Shown here: positions 44,513-53,617 of the stretch, piece after piece
How the letters are laid out: every line of letters starts with the position of its first letter
Numbering within the stretch: the first letter of the stretch is position 1
Assembly (NCBI RefSeq): GCF_016755875.1
Contig: NZ_BNED01000005.1
Coordinates: 7,887,501 to 7,951,500 of the forward strand
Length of the DNA: 64,000 nucleotides
Reading direction: 5' to 3'
Origin: Streptomyces spororaveus
Lineage (GTDB): Bacteria; Actinomycetota; Actinomycetes; Streptomycetales; Streptomycetaceae
Program-made: the position numbers and the translations under genes
The notes under the pieces: generated by a model
Databases searched by the model: none
Seen by the model: the letters and a program-made list of their open reading frames with translations, nothing else
What the model was told of the DNA's origin: nothing

Positions 44513-44938
44513 GTGCGGACCCCGGCCGAACGTCTCAGCGGATACCGCCGCGTTCTTGAGGCGAGGAGTCCGGACGTGACCGCTGAGCGTCTGCGTTCGC
44601 TCGCGGTCGATGAGATTCGACCGGTGCGGCTGTGGACGGCGCGCAGTCCCCTGGCACCGCCTGATGCGTTGGATCGTCTCGCACGGGACGTGGATTCGTC
44701 GGTTCAGTGGAATGCGTTGATCAACCCGAACCTGCCGGACACCGCACTGCGCTGGCTCGCCGATCTGGAGGCGAAGCGGGCTGGCACGAGGTGGTTCATT
44801 CTTCGCCAACGCATCGTTCATCACCCCAACGCCTCGGAGGCCCTGCGGGCGGAGCTCGTGGCACTTGGAGCCTGCAGCTGCCCGCGGCTGTGCGGCCGGC
44901 ACGTCTATGACCGACAGACTTCGACGGTGGCCGAGTAG
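44513..44938 (+). CDS. small LRV-like helical repeat protein
   Basis: A 141-residue protein with repeats of the type VRLWTARSPLAPPDALDRLARD and VQWNALINPNLPDTALRWLAD, a leucine-rich-repeat-variant solenoid. GTG 44513 has GAGGA with 6-bp spacing; GTG 44498 and ATG 44474 are in frame upstream. The C-terminus has three Cys (CSCPRLC), a possible metal site. Third-position GC is slightly lower than its neighbours. Function unknown; a larger relative lies at 6466-7956. Confidence 0.62.
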   Translation: MRTPAERLSGYRRVLEARSPDVTAERLRSLAVDEIRPVRLWTARSPLAPPDALDRLARDVDSSVQWNALINPNLPDTALRWLADLEAKRAGTRWFILRQRIVHHPNASEALRAELVALGACSCPRLCGRHVYDRQTSTVAE

Positions 44939-45271
44939 GGCCGCCCTTGGCGTAGGCACCCGCCCAGTCCCGGCAGATTGATCTCGACGCCAGGGTGGCG
45001 GACCAACCACGCGGCCAGTGGCCCGGCTTCACGGGTCGGCAGCACATCCCTGCAGCACGGCGGCGGCTGCCTGCTGCGCGGCGAGCAGGCGGCCGGCTCG
45101 CCGCGTCCTCCGCTTCCAGGGCGCTCCACCTGACCGGCCTGGCGGGCATCCACCAGCTCCTGATCGACATGCAGCCGCGCTGATGTGGCTTCGTTCAGGC
45201 CCTGTTCGGCCCTGAATGGCCCGGTCCGGACAACTTGGTCAGGCGGGAGAGCGGCGCTCTGGCGCGACCTG
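44939..45271. other. intergenic region, no gene seen
   Basis: No frame in these 333 bp shows the third-position bias of real genes here. The sequence is mixed in composition and may be decayed coding DNA continuous with the protease remnant downstream. Confidence 0.35.
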
Positions 45272-45436
45272 ATGAGCATAGATCCTGACGGCGTGCACTT
45301 CGAGGACGGAGATTCGGGAAGCGCCCTCATCGCCACGAGCGACAAAGCGATCGTCGGCCTCATGAGTTTCGGAGCAACAGCCGGTGACGAGACCTACTGC
45401 CTGGCTTCCCGGATCCCACCGGAAGGCTTTAGCCCG
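45272..45436 (+). pseudogene. remnant of a trypsin-like serine protease
   Basis: The frame from ATG 45272 reads HFEDGDSGSALIATSDKAIV, then GLMSFGA and CLASRIPP. GDSGSA with a following VGL strand is the catalytic-Ser region of chymotrypsin-fold proteases. The His and Asp parts are absent and the frame then runs into low-complexity repeat DNA. It is probably the C-terminal relic of a lost gene. Confidence 0.5.
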
Positions 45437-45583
45437 TCGCGGAATTCCCCCCAGGGTGGTCCCCCACGTCCACGACGACACTGCGGCGTCGACCGTGCCT
45501 CGTACCTCGACGGCCGGTCACGTTACGTCGGAGTGACTGATGCCTTGCGCGGGTCCCGAGCCATAGCGTCAGTGACGTCACCA

Positions 45584-45611
45584 AGCGCCAAGCGCCAAGC
45601 GCCAAGCGCCA
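45584..45611. repeat. four tandem copies of AGCGCCA
   Basis: AGCGCCA is repeated exactly four times, then decays (AGCACCG). It lies 38 bp before the GTG of the reductase-acetyltransferase gene. Slippage here could alter spacing between the promoter and the gene. Confidence 0.85.
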
Positions 45612-45649
45612 AGCACCGAGCACAACGACAAGCAACGAAAGCAGGACGT

Positions 45650-47182
45650 GTGCGCAAGCTCACCTACTACGTCGGCACCACCCTCGACGGATTCATCGCG
45701 GGCCCCGACGGTCAGTTCGACTTCTTCCCCTTCGAGGGCGATTTCGCCGCCGCACTGCGGGCGGAGTACCCCGAGACGGTCCCGGCCCACGGTCGGGGGC
45801 CGCTGGACCTCGACGGGGTCCCCAACAAGCGTTTCGACACGGTGCTGATGGGCCGTGCCACCTACGAGCCCGGTCTCGCGGTCGGGGTGACCAGCCCCTA
45901 CCCCCACCTGAAGCAGTACGTCTTCTCCCGCACCCTCGCCCGGCCCGACCCGGCCGTGGAGGTCGTCGCCACCGACCCGGTGGCGTTCGTCCGCGGCCTC
46001 AAGAAGCAGGACGGGGAGGGCATCTGGCTGTGCGGCGGGGCGAACCTGGCCGGGCAACTGCTGGAGGAGATCGATGAGTTGATCATCAAGCGCCACCCGG
46101 TCGTCATCGGCTCCGGCACACCGCTCTTCGACGCGCCGTTCCGTCCGGACAGCTTCAGGCTGACCGACTCCCGGGTCTTCAACACCGGCGCCACCATCAC
46201 CACCTACACCAAGGAGACCGACATCCCGGTACTGATCCGCCCCACCGGCGAAGCCGACCTCGACCGTGTCACCGCCGTGACGGTCGACGAACCGGTCGGC
46301 TGGATCCCCGCCGACCGGTACCTGGAGGAACTCAAGGAGGGCATGTACCGCCCGGAGTGGACCTGGATCGCCGAGCAGGACGGCCGGGTGGTCGCCCGGG
46401 CCCTGTGGTGGGGCCGGGCCACCAGCGAGCACCCGGTCGCGCTGGACTGCCTGTACGTCGACCCCTCGGTCGCCGACCGCTCGGCCCTCGGAGCCAGGCT
46501 GATCAGCGCGGGCCTGCGCGCCTTCGCCGAGCAGGGCGCGCCCAAGCTCCCGCTCTACAACCTGACCCTGCCGAACGGCTGGCGCGAGGACCCCGCCACG
46601 GTCGCGGCCGCCGACTGGCGGCGGGACGCCGCGCTGGCGGCCGGGCTCACCGACGTGGTGGAACGACTGCGTCTGGAATGGACCCCCGATGCCGGGCTGC
46701 CCGCCTCCAGCGGGCGGCTGACCTTCACCGAGGGCACCGACGAGGAGTTCCTGGACGTCTTCCGGCGGATCGCGGTGGGCAGCCTGGACGGCGAGACCCG
46801 CCGCAATCTCGCGCTGATGGGGCCCGAGGCCACCGCGCAGGAAGAGGTGGACTTCTACCTCGGCTGCCCCGGCGAGCGCTCCTGGTGGCGCCTCGCCCGT
46901 ACCCCGGACGGCGAGGTCGCCGGGCTGGCCCTGCCCTCCGCCACGCCGTACAGCCGCAACGTCGGCTACCTGGGCGTCGTGCCCGAGCTGCGCGGACAGG
47001 GATACGTGGACGACGTACTCGCCGAGATCACCCGGGTTCAGGTGGAGGCGGGGGCCGAACTGATCACCGCCACCACCGACACCGACAACGCGCCGATGGC
47101 CGCGGCGTTCGCCCGCGCGGGCTACCGGACCGCGCAGACCCGGCTGATCTGGTCGGCGCCGGAGCAGGGTCCCGCCTCATGA
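45650..47182 (+). CDS. fusion of a RibD/DHFR-like reductase and a GNAT acetyltransferase
   Basis: A 510-residue protein. Residues 1-185 match the dihydrofolate-reductase-like RibD C-terminal family (LTYYVGTTLDGFIAGPDGQFDFF, VLMGRATYEPGL, IWLCGGANLAGQLL, VIGSGTPLF). Residues about 190-510 form a tandem GNAT unit (WIPADRYLEELKEGMYRPEW, later VGYLGVVPELRGQGYVDDVL with the acetyl-CoA loop RGQGY). The join at TTYTKETDIP sits where stand-alone DHFR-like proteins end. AGGA precedes GTG 45650. Its TGA overlaps the stop of the convergent LuxR gene (TCATGA). It may acetylate and reduce, or detoxify, the same substrate. Confidence 0.8.
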   Translation: MRKLTYYVGTTLDGFIAGPDGQFDFFPFEGDFAAALRAEYPETVPAHGRGPLDLDGVPNKRFDTVLMGRATYEPGLAVGVTSPYPHLKQYVFSRTLARPDPAVEVVATDPVAFVRGLKKQDGEGIWLCGGANLAGQLLEEIDELIIKRHPVVIGSGTPLFDAPFRPDSFRLTDSRVFNTGATITTYTKETDIPVLIRPTGEADLDRVTAVTVDEPVGWIPADRYLEELKEGMYRPEWTWIAEQDGRVVARALWWGRATSEHPVALDCLYVDPSVADRSALGARLISAGLRAFAEQGAPKLPLYNLTLPNGWREDPATVAAADWRRDAALAAGLTDVVERLRLEWTPDAGLPASSGRLTFTEGTDEEFLDVFRRIAVGSLDGETRRNLALMGPEATAQEEVDFYLGCPGERSWWRLARTPDGEVAGLALPSATPYSRNVGYLGVVPELRGQGYVDDVLAEITRVQVEAGAELITATTDTDNAPMAAAFARAGYRTAQTRLIWSAPEQGPAS

Positions 47183-49885
47183 GGCCAACAGGCCGGCGAG
47201 CTCGGTGCGGGAACTGATGCCCAGCTTCGGGAAGGCGCGGTAGAGGTGGTGCCCGACCGTGCGCGGGCTCAGGAACAGCTGGGCGCCGATCTCCCGGTTG
47301 CTGGCGCCGGCCGCCGCCAGCCGAACCACTTCGCGCTCCTGCGGGCTCAGCAGACTGATCGGCCCGTCCTCGTGAACGGTCAGCCCGGTCTCCCCTCCCG
47401 CGGCGCCGAGTTCCGTACGGGCCCGGTCGGCCCAGGGCCGCGCACCCAGCCGTTCGAAACCCTCCAGGGCGGCACGCAACTGGTCCCGGGCGTCGATCTG
47501 GCGGCGCAGGCGCCGCAGCCACTCCCCGTACAGCAGCGCCGTACGGGCCCGGTCGTACTCGCTCCCGCCGTCGTGCAGGGCCAGCGCCGCGACGAAGTGC
47601 TCCTCGGCCTCATCGTCCGGCCCGGTCAGCGCCAGGCAGCGGCGGGCCGACGCCGCGAGGGCGTCCTGTCCCAGGGCGGTCGCCCACTCCCCGAGCGACC
47701 GGGCCGCCTCCGAGGCCCGCTCCGGGCGGCCGGCCCGTACCGCGGCCTCGATCACATCCGGCAGCAGAGGCAGGCGGAGCAGCGGGTGGGTCACCTCCCG
47801 ACCCGCCGCCTCCAACTGCTCCAGAGCCGCATCCGCCCGTCCGAGGCCCAGTTCGAGCACGCCGCGCGCCCACAGGGCGTCCGCCGTGCCCCGGCCCACC
47901 CCGCGCGGCCGGGTGTACTCCGACGCCGCGCCGGTCAGCTCACGGACCCGCTCCTCCTCGCCCCGGACGGCGGCCGGCATCGCCAGGGCGGCACGCAGGT
48001 GGGCGGCCCGGTGGGCCAGGTCGTAGTACTCGGCCAGCTGGAGCGCCTCGGCGGCCCGTACCGACGCCTCCTCGTGGTGGCCCAGGGACAGCTCCGTCTG
48101 GACCAGGAGGTGCAGCGCGGTGGGCAGCCAGCCGCTGACGCCCTGGTCGCGGCAGTGCGCGACGACTCCGGCGGCCGCCTCCCGGGCCGCCCTGTGATCG
48201 CCGGTCAACTGCAGGTAGATCCCGGTCATCAGGCGGTCCATCACGCCGTCGGCCGGCATGTCGACGAGGGCGCGGACCGCCTCCAGCCCGCCGTGCACGT
48301 CACCGCCGAACAGCCTGGCCGGTACGGCGAGCACGGGCAGCGCGGGGGAGCGGAGCGCGATCTCCTCGATCAGCGCGGCGTTCCCCGCGGAGAACGCCGC
48401 GTGAACCGCGTCGGTCAGCAGCGAAGCCACCATGTCCGGCCGCCGGGCACCCGTCAGGTCCGCGCTCTCTACCAGGATCCGAGCCGCCTCCTCCGGCCTG
48501 CGGAAGCCCAGCTCGACCACGGCCCGGGCGCGCGCGAAGTTCGCTGCGACGCCCGGGTCCTCCAGCGGCAGCGGCACCTGGTCGGCGAGCACGCCGCACC
48601 GCTCGTCCTGTCCGGCGTCGGCGGCCCGCTGCGCCGCCGACACCAGCCGCCGCGCCCGCGACCGCGGATGGGCCGTGAGCTGCGCGGCACGCTCGTACGC
48701 GGCCGACGCGGATGCCATCGCCTGCCGCCTGTCGGCCCACTCGGCGACTCGTTCCAGCTCCTCGGCGACCTCCTCGTCGGGGCCCGTCGACGCGGCGGCC
48801 AGGTGCCAGGCACGCCGGTGTGCCTGGCCGGCCTCACCCAGCGCCCCGGCCAGCGCCCGGTGCGCGGCGATACGCCGGGCGAGCGGGGCCCCCTGGTACG
48901 CGGCGTACCGCACCAGCGGGTGCCGAAACCGCAGCGCCTCCCCGGAGAGCAGGACGAATCCGGCGCGCTCGGCCGGCTCCAGGTCCTCGACCGCCGCGCC
49001 GAGCCGGCCCGACGCACGCAGTACGACGGTCAGGTCCCCCGTGTCGTCGGCGGCGGCCACCAGCAACACCACCTGGGCGGCCTCGGGCAGTCGGCGGATC
49101 TGTTCCAGGAAGCCGTCCTGGAGCCGGCTGGGGAGCCCGGCGGTCGCGTCGGGCAGCGCGGACGGGCCGAGCCGTCCGGCGCGCTGGGCCGGGGTGAGCG
49201 CGGCCGACAGTTCGATCAGGGCCAGCGGATTGCCACGGGCCTCCTCGACGACGCGGTCCACGACGTACGGGGGCAGGCCCGGCACCAACTCGGCCGCGTC
49301 CGCCCGGTCCAGGCCCTCCACCAGCATCCGGGGCAGCCCCCTCACGGCGGCACCGGGCGCTCCGTCGCGGACCGCGAAGAGCATGACCACGCCCTCGGCC
49401 CGGAGCCGGCGCGCGGCGAAGGTCAGCATGTCCACCGACGGCTGGTCCAGCCATTGCGCATCGTCGACCAGACACAGCAGCGGGCCGTCGGCCGCGGCCT
49501 CCGACAGGAGCGTGAGAACCGCGAGCCCGACGCTGAAGCGATCGCGTACGCCGTCACCGCTCAGGCCGAACGCCGACCGCAGCGCGGCCGCCTGGGGCTC
49601 CGGCAGCAAGCCGGCCAGATCCATCACCGGGAGAAGAAGCTGGTGCAGCCCACCGAAGGCCATCTCCATCTCCGACTCGATGCCCTCCACCCGCAGCACC
49701 CGCACCCCGTGCGCGCGCCCGGCGGCGTGGTCGAGCAGGGCGGTCTTCCCGATCCCGGCCTCACCGTGCACCAGCAGGACACCGCTCATCCCCCGGCGGG
49801 CGTCCGCGAGCAACTGCTCGATCCGCTCCCGTTCCGCGTACCGCCCCTGCACGACCTGCCCCCGCGTTTTCCCTGTACCGAGCAT
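47177..49885 (-). CDS. LuxR-family regulator with AAA-type ATPase domain (LAL)
   Basis: A 902-residue LAL regulator. The N-terminal NTPase has Walker A GEAGIGKT near residue 43 and Walker B LLCLVDDAQWLD near 138. A long TPR-like helical middle (about 370-820) follows. The C-terminal LuxR helix-turn-helix (about 835-895) reads LSPQEREVVRLAAAGASNRE and FLSPRTVGHHL. LALs are large activators, often of secondary metabolism or sugar use. It converges on the fusion gene; the next gene upstream is divergent. Its target is unknown and it is 25 kb from lst. Confidence 0.92.
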   Translation of the reverse strand: MLGTGKTRGQVVQGRYAERERIEQLLADARRGMSGVLLVHGEAGIGKTALLDHAAGRAHGVRVLRVEGIESEMEMAFGGLHQLLLPVMDLAGLLPEPQAAALRSAFGLSGDGVRDRFSVGLAVLTLLSEAAADGPLLCLVDDAQWLDQPSVDMLTFAARRLRAEGVVMLFAVRDGAPGAAVRGLPRMLVEGLDRADAAELVPGLPPYVVDRVVEEARGNPLALIELSAALTPAQRAGRLGPSALPDATAGLPSRLQDGFLEQIRRLPEAAQVVLLVAAADDTGDLTVVLRASGRLGAAVEDLEPAERAGFVLLSGEALRFRHPLVRYAAYQGAPLARRIAAHRALAGALGEAGQAHRRAWHLAAASTGPDEEVAEELERVAEWADRRQAMASASAAYERAAQLTAHPRSRARRLVSAAQRAADAGQDERCGVLADQVPLPLEDPGVAANFARARAVVELGFRRPEEAARILVESADLTGARRPDMVASLLTDAVHAAFSAGNAALIEEIALRSPALPVLAVPARLFGGDVHGGLEAVRALVDMPADGVMDRLMTGIYLQLTGDHRAAREAAAGVVAHCRDQGVSGWLPTALHLLVQTELSLGHHEEASVRAAEALQLAEYYDLAHRAAHLRAALAMPAAVRGEEERVRELTGAASEYTRPRGVGRGTADALWARGVLELGLGRADAALEQLEAAGREVTHPLLRLPLLPDVIEAAVRAGRPERASEAARSLGEWATALGQDALAASARRCLALTGPDDEAEEHFVAALALHDGGSEYDRARTALLYGEWLRRLRRQIDARDQLRAALEGFERLGARPWADRARTELGAAGGETGLTVHEDGPISLLSPQEREVVRLAAAGASNREIGAQLFLSPRTVGHHLYRAFPKLGISSRTELAGLLAS

Positions 49886-50216
49886 TCCGCCCGGGCCCGT
49901 GGGACCCGAGACAGCCCCCGGAGACTACCCCGACGATCTTCGCCCCACCTGCACCAGGGCCACGCCGCTCACGGAGACCCGGGAGGGAACGTGCGGGCGA
50001 CTCATCGCGGGCGGGGCCCGTGTGAATGTCAGTGCTGGCTCGTACCATCCGCAGCAAAAACGGTAGTGGGACGCGTTTCGGGCAGGGCCCGCCGGTGCAA
50101 GCCGGCACGCTCACAGCCGGTCAATTGTGGATGAATCCCGGTCAATCCAGGGTGCGGTTTCCGGCCACGTGGTCGGATGTCCCCTTCTGCCGGATCCGGC
50201 GAGTGCGAGGCGCAGC
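49886..50216. other. divergent intergenic region with hairpin-forming leader
   Basis: The 331 bp separate the LAL regulator from the PAS-phosphatase gene. A hairpin, GCCGG-TGCAAG-CCGGC, lies near 50090-50107 in the likely 5' leader of the latter. It recalls a cobalamin-riboswitch stem, but the conserved B12 box is not present. No gene is seen. Confidence 0.35.
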
Positions 50217-52094
50217 ATGGCAGCGACGACCGAAGAGCCCTTCAGGGCTCTCCTGGAAGCGGCACCGGACGCGATGGTCATCGTGGACGACGCCGGGGTG
50301 ATCCGTCTGGTGAATGCACAGACCGAAGCCCTGTTCGGCTACCCCCGCGAGGAACTCCTGGGACACTCCATCGACGTCCTGGTGCCCGAGCGCTTCCGCG
50401 GCCAGCACCCCGGCCATCGGATCGGCTACGCGGCCAGCCGCCAGGTGCGCCCGATGGGAGCGGGCCTGGAGCTCTACGGGCTGCGCCGGGACGGGCGCGA
50501 GTTCCCCGTGGAGATCAGCCTGAGCCCGCTGGAGACAACCGAAGGCCTGCTGATCTCCGCGGCCGTACGGGACGTCAGCGAGCGCAGGGCCGCCGATGCG
50601 CGCTTCCGGGCCCTGCTGGAGTCGGCGCCCGACGCCATGGTGATCGTCGACGAGAGGGGCGCCATCCAGCTGGTCAACGCTCAGACCGAGGCGCTCTTCG
50701 GCTACGCCCGCGAGGACCTGCTGGGGCGGGCCGTCGAGGTGCTCGTACCCCCCCGGTTTCGCGGCCGCCACGCCGACTTCCGGCAGGGTTATTTCGTCAA
50801 CCGGCAGGTCCGGCCGATGGGTGCGGGCCTGGAACTGCACGGGCTGCGCAGGGACGGGGGCGAGTTCCCGGTCGAGATCAGTCTCAGCCCCCTGGAGACC
50901 CCTGACGGCACCCTCGTCTCCGCGGCCATTCGCGACGTCACCGAACGCAAGGCCGCCGAGGAGACGCTCGCCCAGCTCTACGAGCAGCAGCGTCATGTCG
51001 CCCTCACTCTCCAGCGCAGCCTGATGGGCTCACCGCCCGACGTGCCGGGGATGTCGACGGCCAGCCGCTACTTCCCAGCCCGGCAGGGTGCCGGGGTGGG
51101 TGGCGACTGGTTCGACCTGATCCCCCTGGGCGGTGGTCGCGTCGGCGTCATGATCGGGGATGTGATGGGACGCGGCCTGGATGCCGCCGCTGTCATGGGG
51201 CAGCTGCGATCCGCCTCCCACGCCCTGGCCAAGACCGGGATGCCGCCCTGGCAGCTGATGCGCGCCCTCGACGCCGTGGTGAGTGAACTCCCGGACCAGT
51301 TCGTCACCTGCTGCTACCTCGTCGTCGACGCCGACGCGGCTGAGGTCACCGTCTGTTCGGCCGGACACCTGCCCGTCCTGTTGGCCGGTCCCGGGGGCGA
51401 GGTGACCCGGCTCCCGGCGGACGTGAGCGTTCCGCTCGGGGTCGGCGAGGTACCCCACCACGAGAGCCGGCACAGAGTCGCGCCCGGCTCCGTGCTCGCG
51501 ATGTACACGGACGGGCTGGTGGAGACACCGGGAAGCGACATCGAAGGGCAGGTCGACGAACTCGCCACCGTGCTCGAGAAGGGTCTCGCGTCGACCGGAT
51601 CCCTGGAAGCCGCAGCCGACAGGCTGCTGGGCGAGCTCCTGCCGGACATCGACGACAACCCGGACGACGTCACTCTCCTGCTCGTGCGCATCCCGGAGAT
51701 CCCGGCCACTTCGCGGACCGTGGTCCTGGACGCGGATCCGAGCAGCGTGGGTGAAGGCCGTCGGTTCCTGCGCTCCACGCTGGCCGCGTGGGGCAAGGAC
51801 GACGAACAGCTGCGAGAGACGGCTTGTCTGCTGGTCTCCGAACTCCTCTCCAACGCGGTGCGCCACGGCCGCGGCCCTCTCCGGCTCCGGCTGCGGCAGG
51901 CCGGACGGGAGCTGGGGGTCGAGGTCTGCGACGGGAGCCCGGTGCTTCCCCAGGCCCGCTTCGCCGCGCCGGACGCGGAATCGGGCCGAGGCCTGCTCCT
52001 CGTGGACTCCATGGCCAGCTCCTGGGGCACCCTCCCGACAGCGGAGGGCAAGGCCGTTTGGTTTGCCCTGCCGTTGCCCACCCCACGTCGTTGA
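50217..52094 (+). CDS. PAS-PAS-PP2C phosphatase-HATPase signalling protein
   Basis: A 625-residue cytoplasmic protein. Two PAS domains (about 1-118 and 119-245) are near copies of each other (FRALLEAAPDAMVIVD / FRALLESAPDAMVIVD). A SpoIIE-type PP2C domain (about 255-480) has VGGDWFDLI, GDVMGRG and NPDDVTLLL. A C-terminal HATPase_c (about 490-620) has the N box ELLSNAVRHG. It thus joins phosphatase and anti-sigma-kinase activities in one chain, a common Streptomyces design for partner-switching. ATG 50217 has GCGAGG upstream; an ATG at 50127 would add unlikely sequence. Confidence 0.9.
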   Translation: MAATTEEPFRALLEAAPDAMVIVDDAGVIRLVNAQTEALFGYPREELLGHSIDVLVPERFRGQHPGHRIGYAASRQVRPMGAGLELYGLRRDGREFPVEISLSPLETTEGLLISAAVRDVSERRAADARFRALLESAPDAMVIVDERGAIQLVNAQTEALFGYAREDLLGRAVEVLVPPRFRGRHADFRQGYFVNRQVRPMGAGLELHGLRRDGGEFPVEISLSPLETPDGTLVSAAIRDVTERKAAEETLAQLYEQQRHVALTLQRSLMGSPPDVPGMSTASRYFPARQGAGVGGDWFDLIPLGGGRVGVMIGDVMGRGLDAAAVMGQLRSASHALAKTGMPPWQLMRALDAVVSELPDQFVTCCYLVVDADAAEVTVCSAGHLPVLLAGPGGEVTRLPADVSVPLGVGEVPHHESRHRVAPGSVLAMYTDGLVETPGSDIEGQVDELATVLEKGLASTGSLEAAADRLLGELLPDIDDNPDDVTLLLVRIPEIPATSRTVVLDADPSSVGEGRRFLRSTLAAWGKDDEQLRETACLLVSELLSNAVRHGRGPLRLRLRQAGRELGVEVCDGSPVLPQARFAAPDAESGRGLLLVDSMASSWGTLPTAEGKAVWFALPLPTPRR

Positions 52095-52759
52095 CAGAGG
52101 GTGGCGGCCGCCAGATGTGCGCTCAGCACGGCCGGTGCCGGTTCGCGGGCGCGGCGTGCCGGTGATGTGCGCACGGTTCCAGGCATCGTGGCGGACGCGC
52201 CGGTCGTCCGTGGCCCGGCACCGAAGCCGCGGGTGGCCCGGTCGTGGACTTCGGTACGTAACTGGCCGGACCCCCGACGGCTCGCCGGCACCGCTCCCGG
52301 CCGTCGAACCTGGCAGTGGCGAACAACGGAGGACTTCGGGGATCTCCAGCCCGGTGCGGAGCAGGCGCACCACGACCTCCGCTCCTCCCGGCCGGACCGG
52401 CACGTACAGAGGTCCGGCCGGGATCTGTTCTTCCGGTTGGGGATCGTCGTCGTACCGGAACAACACCTGGGACCCTCCCTGAGGAACCACGAGTGGTAGG
52501 TGTCGCCCCGGGTGCGGGGAGGCAGTCCGGGGCCCGGGTCCGACGCCATCTCCGCCTCCCCGCACCCATGGCCACCCCGTAACGAGACCCATACGGGGCC
52601 GGGCCAAGTCCTGACGGATCACTGACGCCGAAGGGTTGCGGCATCAGAAACCCGTCATGGTCAGGGATCTCCGCGCTAGGAGCCCGTCAGCAATCGCACC
52701 TCATCGTCCGACGAGGCCCTTTCATGGGGACCGTCGGACGAGACGAGAGGGAAGAGGCC
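52095..52759. other. long intergenic region with a possible gene relic
   Basis: No intact gene lies in these 665 bp. On the minus strand about 52340-52500 reads QIPAGPLYVPVRPGG, then a run ending VVVRLLRTGLEIPEV, which is coding-like and recalls the start of a small actinobacterial hypothetical family, but it soon loses coding character. I treat it as a relic. The promoter of the downstream stress protein must lie at the right end. Confidence 0.35.
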
Positions 52760-53272
52760 ATGCGGAGAGTCGTGGTCGGTGTGACGGGAACGGCGGGCAA
52801 TCTGGCCGCGTTGCACCGGGCGGCCGCGGAAGCGCGCGTACGTGGTGCGGACCTGTGGGCCGTCCTGGCCTGGCAGCCACCGGGCGGCGAACTCGGAAGC
52901 CGCAACGGCCTCGGGCCCCATGCCCTCGCCCAGTGCCGTGGCGCAGCCGTCGAAAGACTCCGCGAGGTCCTCGAGACGGCCTTCGGTGCCGTGAAGCCCG
53001 GTGTCACCCTAGAGGGTTTCACGGTACGGGGGACCCCGGGCGCGGCCCTCGTGGACGTCGCACGCGATCCGGAAGACCTCCTCGTGGTAGGCACGGGATC
53101 CCGCGCGCCGCTGCGCCGCCTCGTCCGGCCCTCCGTGGCCCGCCACTGCTTCGCGCACGCCGCCTGCCCCGTCCTGGTGGTTCCCCCATCCCCGCTCCAG
53201 GCCGAGCTCGACGCGGTGCACCGCCGCAACTTCTGGAGAATGCCGCTGGACCCGCGGGAGCTCGCGCAGTGA
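52760..53272 (+). CDS. universal stress protein (UspA-like, single domain)
   Basis: A 170-residue USP-fold protein. It has VVVGVTGTAGNLAALHRAA at the first strand, a central VTLEGFTVRGTPGAAL and the ATP-loop region LLVVGTGSRAPLRRL with RPSVARHCFAHAACPVLVV. The Gly spacing of the ATP motif is looser than usual and nucleotide binding may be weak. ATG 52760 has GGGAAGAGG upstream. It is the first gene of a stress island whose other members begin after the IS element. Confidence 0.8.
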   Translation: MRRVVVGVTGTAGNLAALHRAAAEARVRGADLWAVLAWQPPGGELGSRNGLGPHALAQCRGAAVERLREVLETAFGAVKPGVTLEGFTVRGTPGAALVDVARDPEDLLVVGTGSRAPLRRLVRPSVARHCFAHAACPVLVVPPSPLQAELDAVHRRNFWRMPLDPRELAQ

Positions 53273-53319
53273 GTCGCACTGATCGCAGCGCGGAGGGGAT
53301 GAGACGGGTTGAGGGGCTC

Positions 53320-53560
53320 GTCCGCTGCCGACGCCGGCATCATCGGCCGCAGTCCGAACCGCACCTTCGAAGTCGCATCGAGCCTCAAGTATGAGTTCGC
53401 CTCCATACGTGCGGCTGTCCGGGTGCTTGCAGGGATCGGTATGGCGAGCTCGGCTGACAGTTCCGCGCTGTCCTCGTCCTCCAGGAGGAACACGACCTCA
53501 ATGGGCGTGAAGTCGTCGGGCTTCTCCTGCCTGCGACCCCCGGGCCAGGCTGCGGGCGGG
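53320..53560 (-). pseudogene. C-terminal side of an AAA/OLD-like ATPase gene split by the IS element
   Basis: The minus strand here reads RQEKPDDFTPIEVVFLLEDE, then SAELSAELAIPIPAST, protein-like sequence with no start, ending abruptly at the left end of the IS. It fits the segment after the P-loop of OLD-family ATPases. The other half lies across the element at 55323-55480. The gene also has a frame discrepancy near the junction, so it was probably already decaying. Confidence 0.5.
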
Positions 53561-53617
53561 CTAGGTTCTGTCCGACGGATCTTGCGACTGTCGGCTTGTC
53601 CGGTCGTTAGGTCGGTC

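Noticed and set aside
50080..50160. Cobalamin riboswitch before the PAS phosphatase
   Set aside because: A CCGGTGCAAGCCGG hairpin is suggestive, but the conserved B12 box and core are not found and the gene is unrelated to B12.
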